The notes beneath the pieces were generated by a model that worked only from the letters and a program-made list of their open reading frames with translations, was not told where the DNA came from and made no database searches. A DNA stretch of 64,000 nucleotides, taken from Burkholderiales bacterium. Lineage in GTDB: Bacteria > Pseudomonadota > Gammaproteobacteria > Burkholderiales > Burkholderiaceae_C. The DNA is taken from positions 1 to 64,000 of the forward strand of contig JACRAZ010000072.1 of NCBI GenBank assembly GCA_016213205.1. The letters run 5' to 3'. Shown piece by piece: positions 35,926-45,528 of this stretch; the first letter of the stretch is position 1, and each line of letters starts with the position of its first letter. A program made the translations under genes and the position numbers.

Positions 35926-36771
35926 TCAGGCCGGCGGCCGCGCACCCAGCCGCCACGAGATGTCGCCGGCGAGCTGCTTCACCGTGCGGATGGCCAGCGC
36001 CTTGCGCTGCGCGTTCAGCGTCGTCTTCGGGCAGCTCACCGCCACCGCGGCCACCGCGGCGGTGGTGCCGGCGCTGAACACCGGCGCGCCGATGCACACC
36101 ATGCCCTGGCGGGTTTCCTCGTCGTCCACTGCATAGCCCTGCTCGGCCACCTGGCGCAACTGCGCCAGCAGCGGCGCAGCCCGCGTCACGCTCTTGCGCG
36201 TGAGCGGGTAGAAGGCGCGCGCCAGCGCCAGCTCGGTCACGGTTTCGGCCGGCAGGCTGGCCAGCATGGCCTTGCCGCTGGCCGCGCAGTTGGCCGGCAG
36301 CCGCATGCCGATGCGGAAGTTGAAGCCGAAGGGCCGCGTGCCGTTGCGGCAGCCCACGTACACGATGTCGGCCCCGTCCAGCACCGAGAGCACGATCGAT
36401 TCTTCCGGCATCGGCGCCTCGGCCTGCAGCAGGGCCTGGAACTCGGCCGTCAGGTCGGTGCGGGCCATGTAGGCATGGGCCAGGTCCATCACCCGGGTGC
36501 CGAGCTGGTAGCTGCCGTCGTCCAGCCGCTGCACCAGCCCGGCCTGCGCCAGCGTGGCGCACAGGCCGTGCACGGTGCTCTTGGGCAGCGCCAGCGCCTT
36601 CACCAGCGCGGCCAGCGGCAAGGCCTGGCGCGTGGCCGCCAGGGTGTCCAGCAGGCGCGCGGCGCGGGCCACGGCGGGTACCTGTGCACTGCGCGCGGCG
36701 GCGGGGCCGGCGGTGGCGGCGCGCGGCCGCGCGGGGGCGGCCAGATCGAGTGTGCGGCGGTTCACGGTCAT
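35926..36771 (-). CDS. IclR family transcriptional regulator
   Basis: 281 residues. After a 30-residue Ala/Pro-rich arm comes the winged helix (PAVARAARLLDTLAATRQALPLAALVKALALPKSTVHGLCATLAQAGLV). The ligand domain has the family segments RIGMRLPANCAASGKAMLASL and QGMVCIGAPVFSAGTTAAVAAVAVS. It is divergent from a catabolic operon starting at 36994, with two near-identical palindromes in between. The ligand is probably a substrate or intermediate of that operon. Confidence 0.92.
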   Translation of the reverse strand: MTVNRRTLDLAAPARPRAATAGPAAARSAQVPAVARAARLLDTLAATRQALPLAALVKALALPKSTVHGLCATLAQAGLVQRLDDGSYQLGTRVMDLAHAYMARTDLTAEFQALLQAEAPMPEESIVLSVLDGADIVYVGCRNGTRPFGFNFRIGMRLPANCAASGKAMLASLPAETVTELALARAFYPLTRKSVTRAAPLLAQLRQVAEQGYAVDDEETRQGMVCIGAPVFSAGTTAAVAAVAVSCPKTTLNAQRKALAIRTVKQLAGDISWRLGARPPA

Positions 36772-36792
36772 CGCCAGGCTCCGGGTTGAGGG

Positions 36793-36810
36793 CGTTCAGC
36801 ATACTGAACG
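36793..36810. promoter_or_regulatory. Candidate IclR operator 1, perfect palindrome
   Basis: CGTTCAG-CATA-CTGAACG is a perfect inverted repeat with a four-base centre, 22 bases upstream of the IclR start. A half site GTTCAG follows at 36814-36819. Position fits autorepression. Confidence 0.6.
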
Positions 36811-36889
36811 TCTGTTCAGTGCAGCCGCCGGCTTGATCGAGCGCACGCACTGCGCGTAGGCTCCGCACCAGCGTTTCCACACCGGCAGC

Positions 36890-36907
36890 CGTTCAGCATA
36901 CCGAACG
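36890..36907. promoter_or_regulatory. Candidate IclR operator 2
   Basis: CGTTCAG-CATA-CCGAACG has the same sequence as operator 1 except one base in the right arm. It lies about 86 bases upstream of the divergent operon. The centres of the two sites are 97 bases apart. Confidence 0.6.
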
Positions 36908-36993
36908 TCAGCCCCAGCGGACAGCACCATGAACCAGCCCCGCACCGTTCACGTGCCCAGCGGCACGACCCTCCGGCCAGCCGGGACCGCCAC

Positions 36994-38031
36994 ATGACGC
37001 CCGGCCCGGACACATGGGGCACGCGCCTGGGCGATGCCGTGCGCGCGGCGCTCACCCGGGGCGACCGCGAGGCCGCGCGCCACCTGGCACGGCATGGCGA
37101 CGGCCAGGCCCGCGACCTGGCGCGCGAGTTCGCCTTCATGGTGCGCGGCCTGGGCTTCACGCTGCAGGTGCTGCTGGGTCTGCTGCTGAAGCTGCCCGTG
37201 CCGGGGCCAGCGGCCGAGGCCGACCTGCTGCGCCTGCTGGCGCGGCTGCTGAAGGGGCTGCAGGGCGGCGCCGTCGATGCCGGAGCCGATGCCGGCCCGC
37301 CAGCCACGGCCCCCGCGCCACTGGCCCAGGCCTGCCTGCAGGCCCTGGCCACCGCCCAGGCGCGCTTCAGCAGCGAACAGGCCCGCCTGGCCGACGCGGT
37401 GGTGGCCGCGCTGGCCGCCGGCCCGGTGAGCCCGGTGCTGCGCCTGCTGGACGACAAGGACCGCGACTACCTGGCCTTGCACGACCCGATGGTGCGCTTC
37501 ATGGCCGACAGCTTTGCCTGGGTGCTGCGCCACCATGGCGAATCAGGCCTGCTGGACTTCCACCTCGCCACCGCCGAGGGCCAGCGCGCGGGCTTCGAGA
37601 AGTGGGAGCAGATGCCCGCTGCCGAATTTGCCGCCACCACCGCCTTCCTGCTGAAGCAGCACATGGGCCAGGTGCAGGTGCTGGAAGACGACCAGCGCTT
37701 CACGATCCACCAGTCGCCCTGCGGCAGCGGCGGCCGCCTGCAGCGCGAAGGCGCCTACGACCCGGCCCGCGCTGGCGGGCAGGCACTGCCGTTTGTCGAA
37801 CACGCGGGCCCGCTCACCTTCGGCGCGCCACGCATGCCGGTGTACTGCACCCACTGCGCCATCTGGAACGGCAGCGCCACGCTGCGCTGGTTCGGCCGCG
37901 CGCAATGGGTGTTCGAGCAGCCCGCGCGCGCCGACGGCGGTTGCACGATGCACATCTACAAGCGGCGCGAGGATGCGCCGGCCGACTACACCCGCCGCGT
38001 GGCACTGCCCGCGGGCAAGGAGCCGACATGA
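36994..38031 (+). CDS. Hypothetical protein, Cys/His-containing, heads IclR-linked operon
   Basis: 345 residues, no signal peptide. Residues 1-190 are helical and Ala/Leu-rich. The C-terminal part has possible metal or catalytic residues: LLDFHLATAEGQRAGFEKWE, then IHQSPCGSGGRL, YCTHCAIWN and GGCTMHIYK. The spacing of Cys and His is reminiscent of the L-2-amino-thiazoline-4-carboxylate hydrolase-like family, but the match is weak and only from pattern memory. It overlaps the SDR gene by four bases and opens an operon with TPP-dependent E1 subunits and an acyl-CoA synthetase, so an enzymatic step in that pathway is likely. Confidence 0.65.
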   Translation: MTPGPDTWGTRLGDAVRAALTRGDREAARHLARHGDGQARDLAREFAFMVRGLGFTLQVLLGLLLKLPVPGPAAEADLLRLLARLLKGLQGGAVDAGADAGPPATAPAPLAQACLQALATAQARFSSEQARLADAVVAALAAGPVSPVLRLLDDKDRDYLALHDPMVRFMADSFAWVLRHHGESGLLDFHLATAEGQRAGFEKWEQMPAAEFAATTAFLLKQHMGQVQVLEDDQRFTIHQSPCGSGGRLQREGAYDPARAGGQALPFVEHAGPLTFGAPRMPVYCTHCAIWNGSATLRWFGRAQWVFEQPARADGGCTMHIYKRREDAPADYTRRVALPAGKEPT

Positions 38032-38894
38032 AGCTCGATGGCCAGGTGGCCGTGATCACTGGCGGGGCCAACGGCATCGGCGCCGAAACCGCGCTGCGCC
38101 TGCTGCGCGAAGGCGCGCGGGTGCTGATCGGTGACCTGAACGAAGCGAACGCCGAACGCACGCTGGCCGCCGCCGCGGCGCAGGGGCAGGGCGACGCGAT
38201 CCGCTTCCTGAAGACCGATGTGGCCGACGAGCCGCAGATGCAGGCACTGTTCGATGCGGCGATCGCGCACTTCGGCCGGCTCGACTGCGTGTTCAACAAC
38301 GCCGGCATCGGCGGCGTGTTCGGCCCGATCGCGCAGACGCGGGTGGACGACTGGGACTTCACGATCGCGGTGCTGCTGCGCGGCGTGTTCCTCGGCATGA
38401 AGCACGGCGCGCGCATCCTGCAGGCGCAAGGCAGTGGCGGCTGCATCGTCTCCACCGCGTCGGTGGCGGGTTATGCGGCCGGCGCCGGTGCGCACGCCTA
38501 CTCGGCCGCCAAGGCCGCGGTGATCAACCTCACGCGCAGCGTGGCGGTGGAACTGGCGCCTCAGCGCATCCGCGTCAACGCGGTGGCGCCCGGGCCACTG
38601 ATGACCGAGCTGTTCCACCGCGGCAAGGAAGCGCAGGCCGCGCAGACCATCCTGGCCCGCCAGCCCTGGCCCGAGCCCGGCACCGCGGCCGACGTGGCCG
38701 GCGTGCTGGCCTTCCTGGCCAGCGACGACGCGCGCTTCATCACCGGCGAAACCCTCGTGGTGGATGGCGGCCTGCTCGCGCGTGGCCCGGCGCTGTTCGG
38801 CGAAGGCAGCCAGAGCGCGCTGCTGCGCGCCGCCGGGCTGGACAAGGGCACCACCGGCGAGGCCTCCGAGATGCGCCCGCGGCCCACCGCCTGA
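38028..38894 (+). CDS. SDR family oxidoreductase
   Basis: 288 residues, classical SDR. TGGANGIG is at 11-18, the D39 acidic end of beta-2 (IGDLNEAN) implies NAD preference, NNAGIGG is near 91, and the catalytic tetrad has S141 (VSTASVAGY) and Y(156)SAAK. A 30-residue C-terminal extension after VVDGGLLARGP is longer than usual. Coupled to the upstream unknown gene. Probably oxidises a hydroxyl group of the pathway intermediate delivered to the E1 enzyme. Confidence 0.92.
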   Translation: MKLDGQVAVITGGANGIGAETALRLLREGARVLIGDLNEANAERTLAAAAAQGQGDAIRFLKTDVADEPQMQALFDAAIAHFGRLDCVFNNAGIGGVFGPIAQTRVDDWDFTIAVLLRGVFLGMKHGARILQAQGSGGCIVSTASVAGYAAGAGAHAYSAAKAAVINLTRSVAVELAPQRIRVNAVAPGPLMTELFHRGKEAQAAQTILARQPWPEPGTAADVAGVLAFLASDDARFITGETLVVDGGLLARGPALFGEGSQSALLRAAGLDKGTTGEASEMRPRPTA

Positions 38895-38933
38895 TCCGCC
38901 CCCACACCCCCGCACACCGACCAGGAGATCCCC

Positions 38934-39908
38934 GTGAGCCCCACACCCCCCCTCGCGCCCGACGCCGCCGCCCAGCGCGCGCTGATGCGCACGATGCTGT
39001 TGATCCGCGCCGTCGAAAAGGCCTGGGGCGATGCCTACCTGGGCGAAGAGATCAGCGGCATCCCGCCGTCCTTGTCCACCGGCCAGGAGGGCATCGCCGC
39101 CGGGGCCTGCGCGGCGCTGGGCGACGGCGACGTCGTGTTCACCACCCACCGTGGCCAGGCCGCGGCGGTGGCACGCGGGCTGGCGCCGCCGCGCATCCTG
39201 GCCGAGCTGTACTGCCGGCGCACTGGCTACAACAAGGGCAAGTCCTACCACGTGACCGACGTGTCCCGCGGTGTCATCGGCATGGGCGGCATCGTGCCGG
39301 CGCAGGTGCCGGTGGCCGGCGGCATGGCGCTGGCGCAGAAGATGCGCGGCACCGACCGCGTGAGCCTGGCCTTCTTTGGCGACGGCGCCAGCAACGAAGG
39401 CGCGGTGCACGAAACCGCCAACCTGGCCGCGATGTGGACCCTGCCGCTGGTGCTGGTGTGCGAGAACAACCGCTACTGCATCACCCAGCGCGACACGGAT
39501 GCGGTGAAGGCACCCTCGATCGCCGCGCGCGCCGCGGGCTACGGCCTGCCCGGCGTGGTGGTGGACGGCAGCGACGTGCTGGCCGTGCAGGCCGCCGTGG
39601 CCGAGGCCGTGGCGCGTGCGCGCAGCGGCGGTGGGGCCACGTTCATCGAGGCGCAGTGCGAGCGCCTCACCGGCCATCTGATCCACGACACCCAGGGCTA
39701 CCGCTCGAAGGAGGAACTGGACGCGGCGTGGTTGCACTGCCCGATCAAGCGGTTTGGCGAGCGCTTGCAGCGCGAGGGCGTGCTGTCGGCCGCCGAACTC
39801 GCCCGCATGACGGACGAGGTGAATGCCGAAGTGGCCACCGCCGTCGACTGGGCGCGTGCCCAGCCCTTCCCCGAACCCCACGAGGCCTACGAAGACCTCT
39901 GGGCATGA
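38934..39908 (+). CDS. TPP-dependent 2-oxoacid/acetoin dehydrogenase E1 alpha
   Basis: 324 residues with a GTG start and AGGAG upstream. The thiamine pyrophosphate motif FFGDGASNEGAVHETANLAAMW...ENN is complete (GDG to NN, near 145-178). Similar to AcoA and other E1 alpha subunits. Works with the E1 beta gene downstream. No E2 (lipoyl transacylase) or E3 gene is present, so either those parts lie elsewhere or the complex acts alone on an artificial or other acceptor. The substrate is not fixed by sequence. Confidence 0.9.
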   Translation: MSPTPPLAPDAAAQRALMRTMLLIRAVEKAWGDAYLGEEISGIPPSLSTGQEGIAAGACAALGDGDVVFTTHRGQAAAVARGLAPPRILAELYCRRTGYNKGKSYHVTDVSRGVIGMGGIVPAQVPVAGGMALAQKMRGTDRVSLAFFGDGASNEGAVHETANLAAMWTLPLVLVCENNRYCITQRDTDAVKAPSIAARAAGYGLPGVVVDGSDVLAVQAAVAEAVARARSGGGATFIEAQCERLTGHLIHDTQGYRSKEELDAAWLHCPIKRFGERLQREGVLSAAELARMTDEVNAEVATAVDWARAQPFPEPHEAYEDLWA

Positions 39909-39917
39909 AAAGGGCCC

Positions 39918-39999
39918 ACCCCCTACGCGCTTCGCGCGCCCCCTCAAGGGGGCAACGCCAGCGGCCCGGCGAAGCCGGTTCCGCGGCGTTCCCTTGGCG
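39918..39999. repeat. Burkholderiales-type palindromic intergenic element
   Basis: Three hairpins in a row: CGCGC-TTC-GCGCG (39926-39938), CCCCCT-CA-AGGGGG (39939-39952) and CCGGC-GAA-GCCGG (39966-39978). The last is inside an outer AACGCC / GGCGTT pair (39954-39990). This kind of C/G-rich multi-hairpin element between genes is frequent in Comamonadaceae genomes. Here it divides E1 alpha from E1 beta and could adjust their transcript ratio. Confidence 0.75.
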
Positions 40000-40044
40000 G
40001 CGTGCGCTCTTACAGCACTGAGATCGAGTGACCGGAGACCTACC

Positions 40045-41082
40045 ATGTTCGACACCCGCTTGTTCCGCCCCGGCGGCCCGGTGAAGCCGGAAGAGAAGGA
40101 CTGGCCCAGCTTCCGCGGTGCCATCAACGAAGCCATGCGCGAGGAGATGCGCCGCGACCCCGGCGTGTTCCAGATGGGCGAGGACATCGCGCTCGCCTCG
40201 CCCTTTGGCGTGACCACGGGTCTGGCCAAGGAATTCGGCCGCGAGCGCATCCGCGATGCACCCTGCTCCGAGGTGGCGGTGGTGGGCGCCGCGGTGGGCG
40301 CGGCGATCGCCGGCATGCGGCCGATCGTCGAGTTCCAGTTTGGTGATTTCCTGTCGGTGGCGATCGACCAGCTCACCCACCAGGCGGCGATGCTGCGCTA
40401 CCTCACCGGCGGCCAGGTCAGCGTGCCGCTGGTGATCCGCCTGCCGTGCGGCGGCGGGCAGGGCGCGGGCTCGCAGCACTCGCAATCGCTGTACTCGTGG
40501 TTCGCGCACGTGCCGGGCATCAAGGTGGCGCTGCCCTCGAACGCGATGGATGCCAAGGCGCTGATGAAGGCCGCCATCCGCGACAACAACCCGGTGCTGT
40601 TCTTCGAGCACAAGCAGCTCTACCGCACCCGCTGGCCGGTGCCCGACGAATACCGCGACCCCGAGCACCTGGCCACCTTCGGCCAGGCCGCGGTGCGGCG
40701 CCAGGGCGAGCACATCACCGTGGTGGCCACGCTCACGATGGTGCAGCACGCGCTGGACGCGGCGCAGGCGCTGGCGGCCGAGGGCCTGTCGGTCGAGGTG
40801 ATCGATCCGCGCACGCTGGTGCCCTTCGACACCGACACGCTGGTGGCCTCGGTGCGCAAGACCGGCCGGCTGCTGGTGGTGGACGAGGCGTATCTCAACT
40901 TCGGCATCCAGGCCGAGGTGATCGCCTGCGTCACCGAACGCGCGTTCGATGCCTTGAAGGCCGCGCCGCGCCGCATCGGCAACCCCGGCGTGCCGGTGCC
41001 GTTTGCGCCCACGCTGGAGGCCGAGGTGCTGCCCAGCCGGGCGCGCATCGAAGCGGCCATCCGCGAGATGCTCGCGCGCTGA
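40045..41082 (+). CDS. TPP-dependent 2-oxoacid/acetoin dehydrogenase E1 beta
   Basis: 345 residues from the ATG of MFDTRLFRPGGPV, which gives a family-like start. The transketolase pyrimidine-binding domain has the catalytic Glu in VFQMGEDIALASPFG. VEFQFGDFLSVAIDQLTHQAA and the QHSQSLYSWFAHVPGIKV segment follow, and the C-terminal transketolase domain has VEVIDPRTLVPFD. Pairs with E1 alpha. It is separated from it by a 136-base gap with a palindromic element, unusual for subunits made in equal amounts. Confidence 0.92.
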   Translation: MFDTRLFRPGGPVKPEEKDWPSFRGAINEAMREEMRRDPGVFQMGEDIALASPFGVTTGLAKEFGRERIRDAPCSEVAVVGAAVGAAIAGMRPIVEFQFGDFLSVAIDQLTHQAAMLRYLTGGQVSVPLVIRLPCGGGQGAGSQHSQSLYSWFAHVPGIKVALPSNAMDAKALMKAAIRDNNPVLFFEHKQLYRTRWPVPDEYRDPEHLATFGQAAVRRQGEHITVVATLTMVQHALDAAQALAAEGLSVEVIDPRTLVPFDTDTLVASVRKTGRLLVVDEAYLNFGIQAEVIACVTERAFDALKAAPRRIGNPGVPVPFAPTLEAEVLPSRARIEAAIREMLAR

Positions 41083-41099
41083 ACCGGAGGCCGGCCACC

Positions 41100-43076
41100 G
41101 TGTCCGACGACACCACCCCGGGTGCATTTGCCTGGTTGCCGAACGCGGCGCTGTCCGAAGCCTCGAACGCGATGCGGTTCATGCGCGTGCTCGGCGTCGA
41201 GCGCTGGGACGACCTGGTGCGCATCGGCGACGAGGAGCCCGAGCGCTTCTACCGCGCGTTGCTCGACCATTTCGGCTTCCGCTTCTATCGCCCGTATGAC
41301 GCGGTGGTGGACGAGTCCCGCGGCCCGGCCTGGGCACGCTGGTGCGTGGGCGGCACCACCAACGTGGTGCTCAACGTGCTGGACCGCTGGCGCGACACGC
41401 CCACCTGGCACAAGCCCGCGCTGGTGTGGGAGGGCGAGGACGGCAGCCAGCGCAGCTTCAGCTACCGCGAACTCGATGCCCAGGTGTGCCGCCTGGCCGG
41501 CGGACTGCGATCCCTGGGCCTGGCGCCCGGCGACGTGGTGGCCACCTACCTGCCCAACCTGCCCGAGGCCATGGTGGCGATGCTCGCGGTGGCCAAGATC
41601 GGCGCGGTGCTGATGCCCTTGTTCTCGGGCTTCGGTGCCGACGCGGTGGCCACGCGCCTGGCCATCGGCGAGGCGAAGGCGGTGATCACGGTGGACGCCA
41701 GCCTGCGCCGGGGCAAGTGGGTCAGCGCCAAGGCGGTGGTGGACGAGGCGCTGGCACAGTCGCCCGGCGTGCAGCATGTGGTGGTGCTGCGGCATGCCGC
41801 CAAGCCGGTGGCCTGGCAGCCCGGCCGCGACCATTGGTGGCACACGCTGTGCGAGGCCCAGCCCGACACCGCGCCCACCGAAGAGATGGACGCCGAGGCG
41901 CCCTACCTGCTGGTGTTCACCTCCGGCACCACCGGCGCGCCCAAGGGCGTGGTGCATTCGCACATCGGCTTCACCGCCAAGCTGGTGCTCGACCTGTGGC
42001 TGATGCTGGACTGCCAGCCCGAAGACCGCGTGTTCTGGATCAGCGACATGGGCTGGATCATCGGCCCGCTGATCGTGTTCGGCACCCCGCTGATCGGCGC
42101 CACGCTGGTGCTGGTGGAGGGTGCGCCCAACCATCCGGATGCCGACCGCATGTGGCGCGTGGTGCAGCAGCAGCGCGTCAGCTACCTCGGCGTGGCGCCC
42201 ACCACGGTGCGCAGCTTCATGGCCCAGGGCAGCGAGCCTTCGCGCACGCACGACCTTTCGAGCCTGCGCATGTTGATCTCGGCCGGCGAGGCCTGGACGA
42301 CCGAGGCCTGGTGGTGGCACTTCCGCCAGGCCGGTGGTGGCCGGCTGCCGATCCTCAATTTCTCCGGTGGCACCGAGATGATCAGCATCATCGGCACCAC
42401 CGTGCTCGAGCCGCTGAAACCCTGCGGCTTCAACTGCGCGCTGCCCGGGGCCGGCGCCGACGTGGTGGACGACGCGGCCCGCAGCACCGCGCCCGGCACC
42501 GTGGGCGAGCTGGTGATGCGCCGGCCCAGCATCGGCCTGACGCGCGGGCTGTGGCGCGACGAGGCGCGCTACCTGCAGACCTACTGGAGCACCTGGCCGA
42601 ACCTGTGGCACCACGGCGACTTTGCCAGCCGCGACGCCGACGGCCAGTGGTACATCCACGGCCGCTCCGACGACACGATGAAGATCGCCGGCAAGCGCAC
42701 CGGCCCGGCCGAGATCGAATCGCTGCTGCTGGCCACCGGCTGGCTGGCCGAGGCCGCCGCGGTGGCGGTGCCCGATGCGGTGAAGGGCTCGGCGCTGGTG
42801 GTGGTGTGCGCGCTGAAGCCCGGCCTGCACGACAGCGCGGCGCTGCGCTCGCAGATCGCGCAGGCGGTGGTGCAGGGCCTGGGCGCGCCGTTCCGGCCGG
42901 CGCGCGTGATCTGCGTGTCCGACCTGCCGCGCACCCGCAACATGAAGATCATGCGCCGCGTGGTGCGCGCGGTGTGCACCGGCGGCGAGGCCGGTGACCT
43001 GAGCGCGCTGGTGAACCCCGAGGTGGTGGCCGAGCTGCGCGAGAAGGCCGACCTCAGACCGCCGTCTGCCCCGTGA
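41100..43076 (+). CDS. AMP-dependent acetyl/acetoacetyl-CoA synthetase-like ligase
   Basis: 658 residues with a GTG start and CCGGAGG site. N-terminal ACAS_N-like region, then adenylation motif A3 [17 protein letters not shown] near 277, the ATP-site FSGGTEMI, the hinge [21 protein letters not shown], and the C-terminal catalytic Lys in [13 protein letters not shown]. Length and layout match acetyl-/propionyl-/acetoacetyl-CoA synthetases. It would activate the carboxylic acid made or used by the E1 pathway. Its last 23 bases overlap the convergent SDR gene. Confidence 0.9.
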   Translation: MSDDTTPGAFAWLPNAALSEASNAMRFMRVLGVERWDDLVRIGDEEPERFYRALLDHFGFRFYRPYDAVVDESRGPAWARWCVGGTTNVVLNVLDRWRDTPTWHKPALVWEGEDGSQRSFSYRELDAQVCRLAGGLRSLGLAPGDVVATYLPNLPEAMVAMLAVAKIGAVLMPLFSGFGADAVATRLAIGEAKAVITVDASLRRGKWVSAKAVVDEALAQSPGVQHVVVLRHAAKPVAWQPGRDHWWHTLCEAQPDTAPTEEMDAEAPYLLVFTSGTTGAPKGVVHSHIGFTAKLVLDLWLMLDCQPEDRVFWISDMGWIIGPLIVFGTPLIGATLVLVEGAPNHPDADRMWRVVQQQRVSYLGVAPTTVRSFMAQGSEPSRTHDLSSLRMLISAGEAWTTEAWWWHFRQAGGGRLPILNFSGGTEMISIIGTTVLEPLKPCGFNCALPGAGADVVDDAARSTAPGTVGELVMRRPSIGLTRGLWRDEARYLQTYWSTWPNLWHHGDFASRDADGQWYIHGRSDDTMKIAGKRTGPAEIESLLLATGWLAEAAAVAVPDAVKGSALVVVCALKPGLHDSAALRSQIAQAVVQGLGAPFRPARVICVSDLPRTRNMKIMRRVVRAVCTGGEAGDLSALVNPEVVAELREKADLRPPSAP

Positions 43077-43860
43077 CCTGCCGCGTGACCGGGTGCGAGG
43101 TGGACAGGCCGCCATCCACCACGATGGCCTGGCCGTTGACGTAGCTCGATTGCTCGGAGGCCAGGAACAGCGCCACCTGCGCCAGCTCGTCCGGCTGCGC
43201 GGCGCGGCGCAGCGGGTTCAGGCGGCCCAGCTTGTGGGTCACGCCCTTGGCCTGCGCGTAATCGAAGGTGGGCTTGGTCATGCCGGTCTCGGTGAGGCCG
43301 GGGCACAGCGCGTTGACGCGCACATTGGTTTCGCTCAGCTGCTGCGCGGCCACCGTGACCAGGTTGATCACGCCGGCCTTGGAGGCCGAGTACGCCGGCC
43401 CGCCCGCGCCCGAGCGCAGGCCCGCCACCGAGGCGGTGCAGATGATGGCGCCACCCTTGCCCGCATCGGCCATGTGCTTGCCGGCGTGCTTGATCATCAG
43501 GAACGGGCCGATCAGGTTCACGCGCAGCACCTCGCTCCACAGCTCCGGCGTGGCCTCGAAGATGCCGGCCATGCCGCCGCCGATGCCGGCGTTGGCGAAG
43601 GCCACGTCGAGCTGGCCGTATTGCTCGATCGCGGTGGCCACCAGCTTCTGCACATCGGCCTCGACGCCGGCGTCGATCTGCAGCGCCACGGCCTGGCCGC
43701 CGGCGGCGGCCACGGCGGCCTGGGTGTCGTTCACGGCCGCGGTCTTGTCGCCCAGCACCAGGCGCGCGCCTTCGCTGGCGAACAGCAGCGCCGCGGCGCG
43801 GCCGATGCCCGAGCCGGCGCCGGTGATGATCGCTACCTTGCCTTCGAGTCGTCCGGTCAT
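43054..43860 (-). CDS. SDR family oxidoreductase
   Basis: 268 residues from the ATG of [33 protein letters not shown] is at 14-21, [11 protein letters not shown] near 88 (Phe-Ala in place of the usual NNAG start), S(141) in [11 protein letters not shown], and the catalytic YSASKAGV. Ends in the standard VDGG. Convergent with the synthetase gene and overlapping its end by 23 bases, so it is transcribed apart from the IclR operon but may serve the same pathway. The 190-base gap upstream holds its promoter and that of the permease gene. Confidence 0.92.
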   Translation of the reverse strand: MTGRLEGKVAIITGAGSGIGRAAALLFASEGARLVLGDKTAAVNDTQAAVAAAGGQAVALQIDAGVEADVQKLVATAIEQYGQLDVAFANAGIGGGMAGIFEATPELWSEVLRVNLIGPFLMIKHAGKHMADAGKGGAIICTASVAGLRSGAGGPAYSASKAGVINLVTVAAQQLSETNVRVNALCPGLTETGMTKPTFDYAQAKGVTHKLGRLNPLRRAAQPDELAQVALFLASEQSSYVNGQAIVVDGGLSTSHPVTRQVTGQTAV

Positions 43861-44052
43861 GTCCTGTCTCCAATGCGGGAACACATGCCGCAGCCGCGCC
43901 GCGGGCCATGTCGAGGGGCGCATTGTGGAGGGCGCGCGGTCGCCGCGCCGTCCTGCGGGTGACACAGCGCGGCCTGTCCGGCCCGTGACCGGGGTCAAGG
44001 CGCTGCCGCACCAGCGGCCTAGCATGGTCCGGGCTCACAAGCGGGGGTCCCG

Positions 44053-45498
44053 ATGGATGTCACGCTGATGCTGTTGCGGGGTGGCGCGGGCAGCCTGGCG
44101 GCCTACCTGGCCGCGCACGTGCTGCTGTGCCTGGTGCCGGCGTTCTTCATGGCCGGTGCCATGGCCGCGCTCATCCCCAAGGCCAGCATCACGCGCTGGC
44201 TGGGCCGCACCACGCCCGCACGGGTGGCCTACCCCGCCGCCGCGGCCGCCGGCTCGCTGCTGGCGGTGTGTTCCTGCACCATCGTGCCGCTGTTCGCGGG
44301 CATCTACAAGAAGGGCGCCGGCATCGGCCCGGCCATCACCTTCCTGTTTTTCGCCCCGGCCGGCAACATCATGGCGCTGGCCTACACCGGTGGCGTGCTG
44401 GGCCCGCGCTTCGCGGTGGCGCGGCTGCTGCTGTGCCTGCTGTTCGGCATCGGCATCGGGCTGCTGATGGCGCTGCTGTTCTGGCGCGACGATGCGCTGC
44501 ACGACGCGCAGACCGAAGACCCGTTTGCCCAGCAGGCCCGCGTGGCGCCTGCCGCGCTCGGGGTGCTGCTCGCGCTGCTGGCACTGCTGCTCGCGGGCAC
44601 CGTGAAGCTGTGGCCGCTGACGGCCACGCTGGCCACGGTGGAACTGCCGCTGCCCGGCGCCCAGGCCTGGCAGGCCACGCTGCTGCGCTGGGTGCCGTTC
44701 AACGCCGCGCAGGGCGAAGAGGGCGTCAGCGTGCAGGGCTCGGTGCTGATCGTGCTGCTGCTGCTGATCGCCGCCACCGCCTGGCGGGGGCTGGAGAACA
44801 TCGTCGAAGGCGCGAACCGCTGGACCTGGGTGGCGCTGGGCCTCAGCGCCGCCACGCTGCTGGTGGCCGCGCTGCGCCTGACGCCGGCCGCGCACGGGCT
44901 GCAGATTGGCCTGACGGGGCGCCTGCTCGCGGTGGCGGCCGCGCTCGCCGCGGTGGTGCACTTCGCGCGCCAGTTGCCGGGCGACGACTGGCGTGCCTGG
45001 CTGTGGGAGGCCTGGCGCTTCGTCAAGCAGATCTTCGGGCTGCTGGTCGTGGGCGTGTTCGTCGTGGGCATGGTGCGCCAGCTCATCCGGCCGGAGTGGA
45101 TCGAATCGCTGGCCGGTGCCAACACGCTGCGCGCCAATGCGGTGGCGGTGGGTTTCGGCGTCTTCATGTACTTCCCCACGCTGGTGGAAGTGCCGGTGGC
45201 GCGCATGTTCCTTGACCTGGGCATGCACCCCGGCCCCCTGCTCGCCTACCTGATGGCCGACCCCGAGCTCAGCCTGCAGAGCATGCTGATGGTGGCCGCC
45301 GTGATCGGCCGCGCCAAGACAGCCGCCTATGTGGGCTGGGTGGCCTTGTTCAGCATCTGCGCCGGCGCGCTGTTCGGGGCCTGGGTCGATGGGGCGGGCT
45401 GGGCGCCGCTGGGGCTGGCGCTGGCCGCGGGCTTGTCGGCCCTGGCCGTGGTGGCAGCGCGGCTGGGCCGCCGCCAGCACGCCGCCGCCGGCGTGTGA
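44053..45498 (+). CDS. ArsP/UPF0718 (DUF318) permease
   Basis: 481 residues, about ten membrane helices. The first half shows the family core GSLLAVCSCTIVPLFAGIYKKGAGIGPAITFLFFAPAGNIMALAYTGG, with a Cys-Ser-Cys in a helix, and its counterpart in the second half, YFPTLVEVPVARMFLDLGMHPGPLLAYLMADPELS. ArsP members export trivalent organoarsenicals and other members have unknown ligands. The next gene is a CxxC redox protein, a usual companion of this family. Placed just upstream of an ArrA-like operon. Confidence 0.88.
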   Translation: MDVTLMLLRGGAGSLAAYLAAHVLLCLVPAFFMAGAMAALIPKASITRWLGRTTPARVAYPAAAAAGSLLAVCSCTIVPLFAGIYKKGAGIGPAITFLFFAPAGNIMALAYTGGVLGPRFAVARLLLCLLFGIGIGLLMALLFWRDDALHDAQTEDPFAQQARVAPAALGVLLALLALLLAGTVKLWPLTATLATVELPLPGAQAWQATLLRWVPFNAAQGEEGVSVQGSVLIVLLLLIAATAWRGLENIVEGANRWTWVALGLSAATLLVAALRLTPAAHGLQIGLTGRLLAVAAALAAVVHFARQLPGDDWRAWLWEAWRFVKQIFGLLVVGVFVVGMVRQLIRPEWIESLAGANTLRANAVAVGFGVFMYFPTLVEVPVARMFLDLGMHPGPLLAYLMADPELSLQSMLMVAAVIGRAKTAAYVGWVALFSICAGALFGAWVDGAGWAPLGLALAAGLSALAVVAARLGRRQHAAAGV

Positions 45499-45528
45499 GC
45501 TGCCCCACCTGTTGCAGGAGTCAGACCG

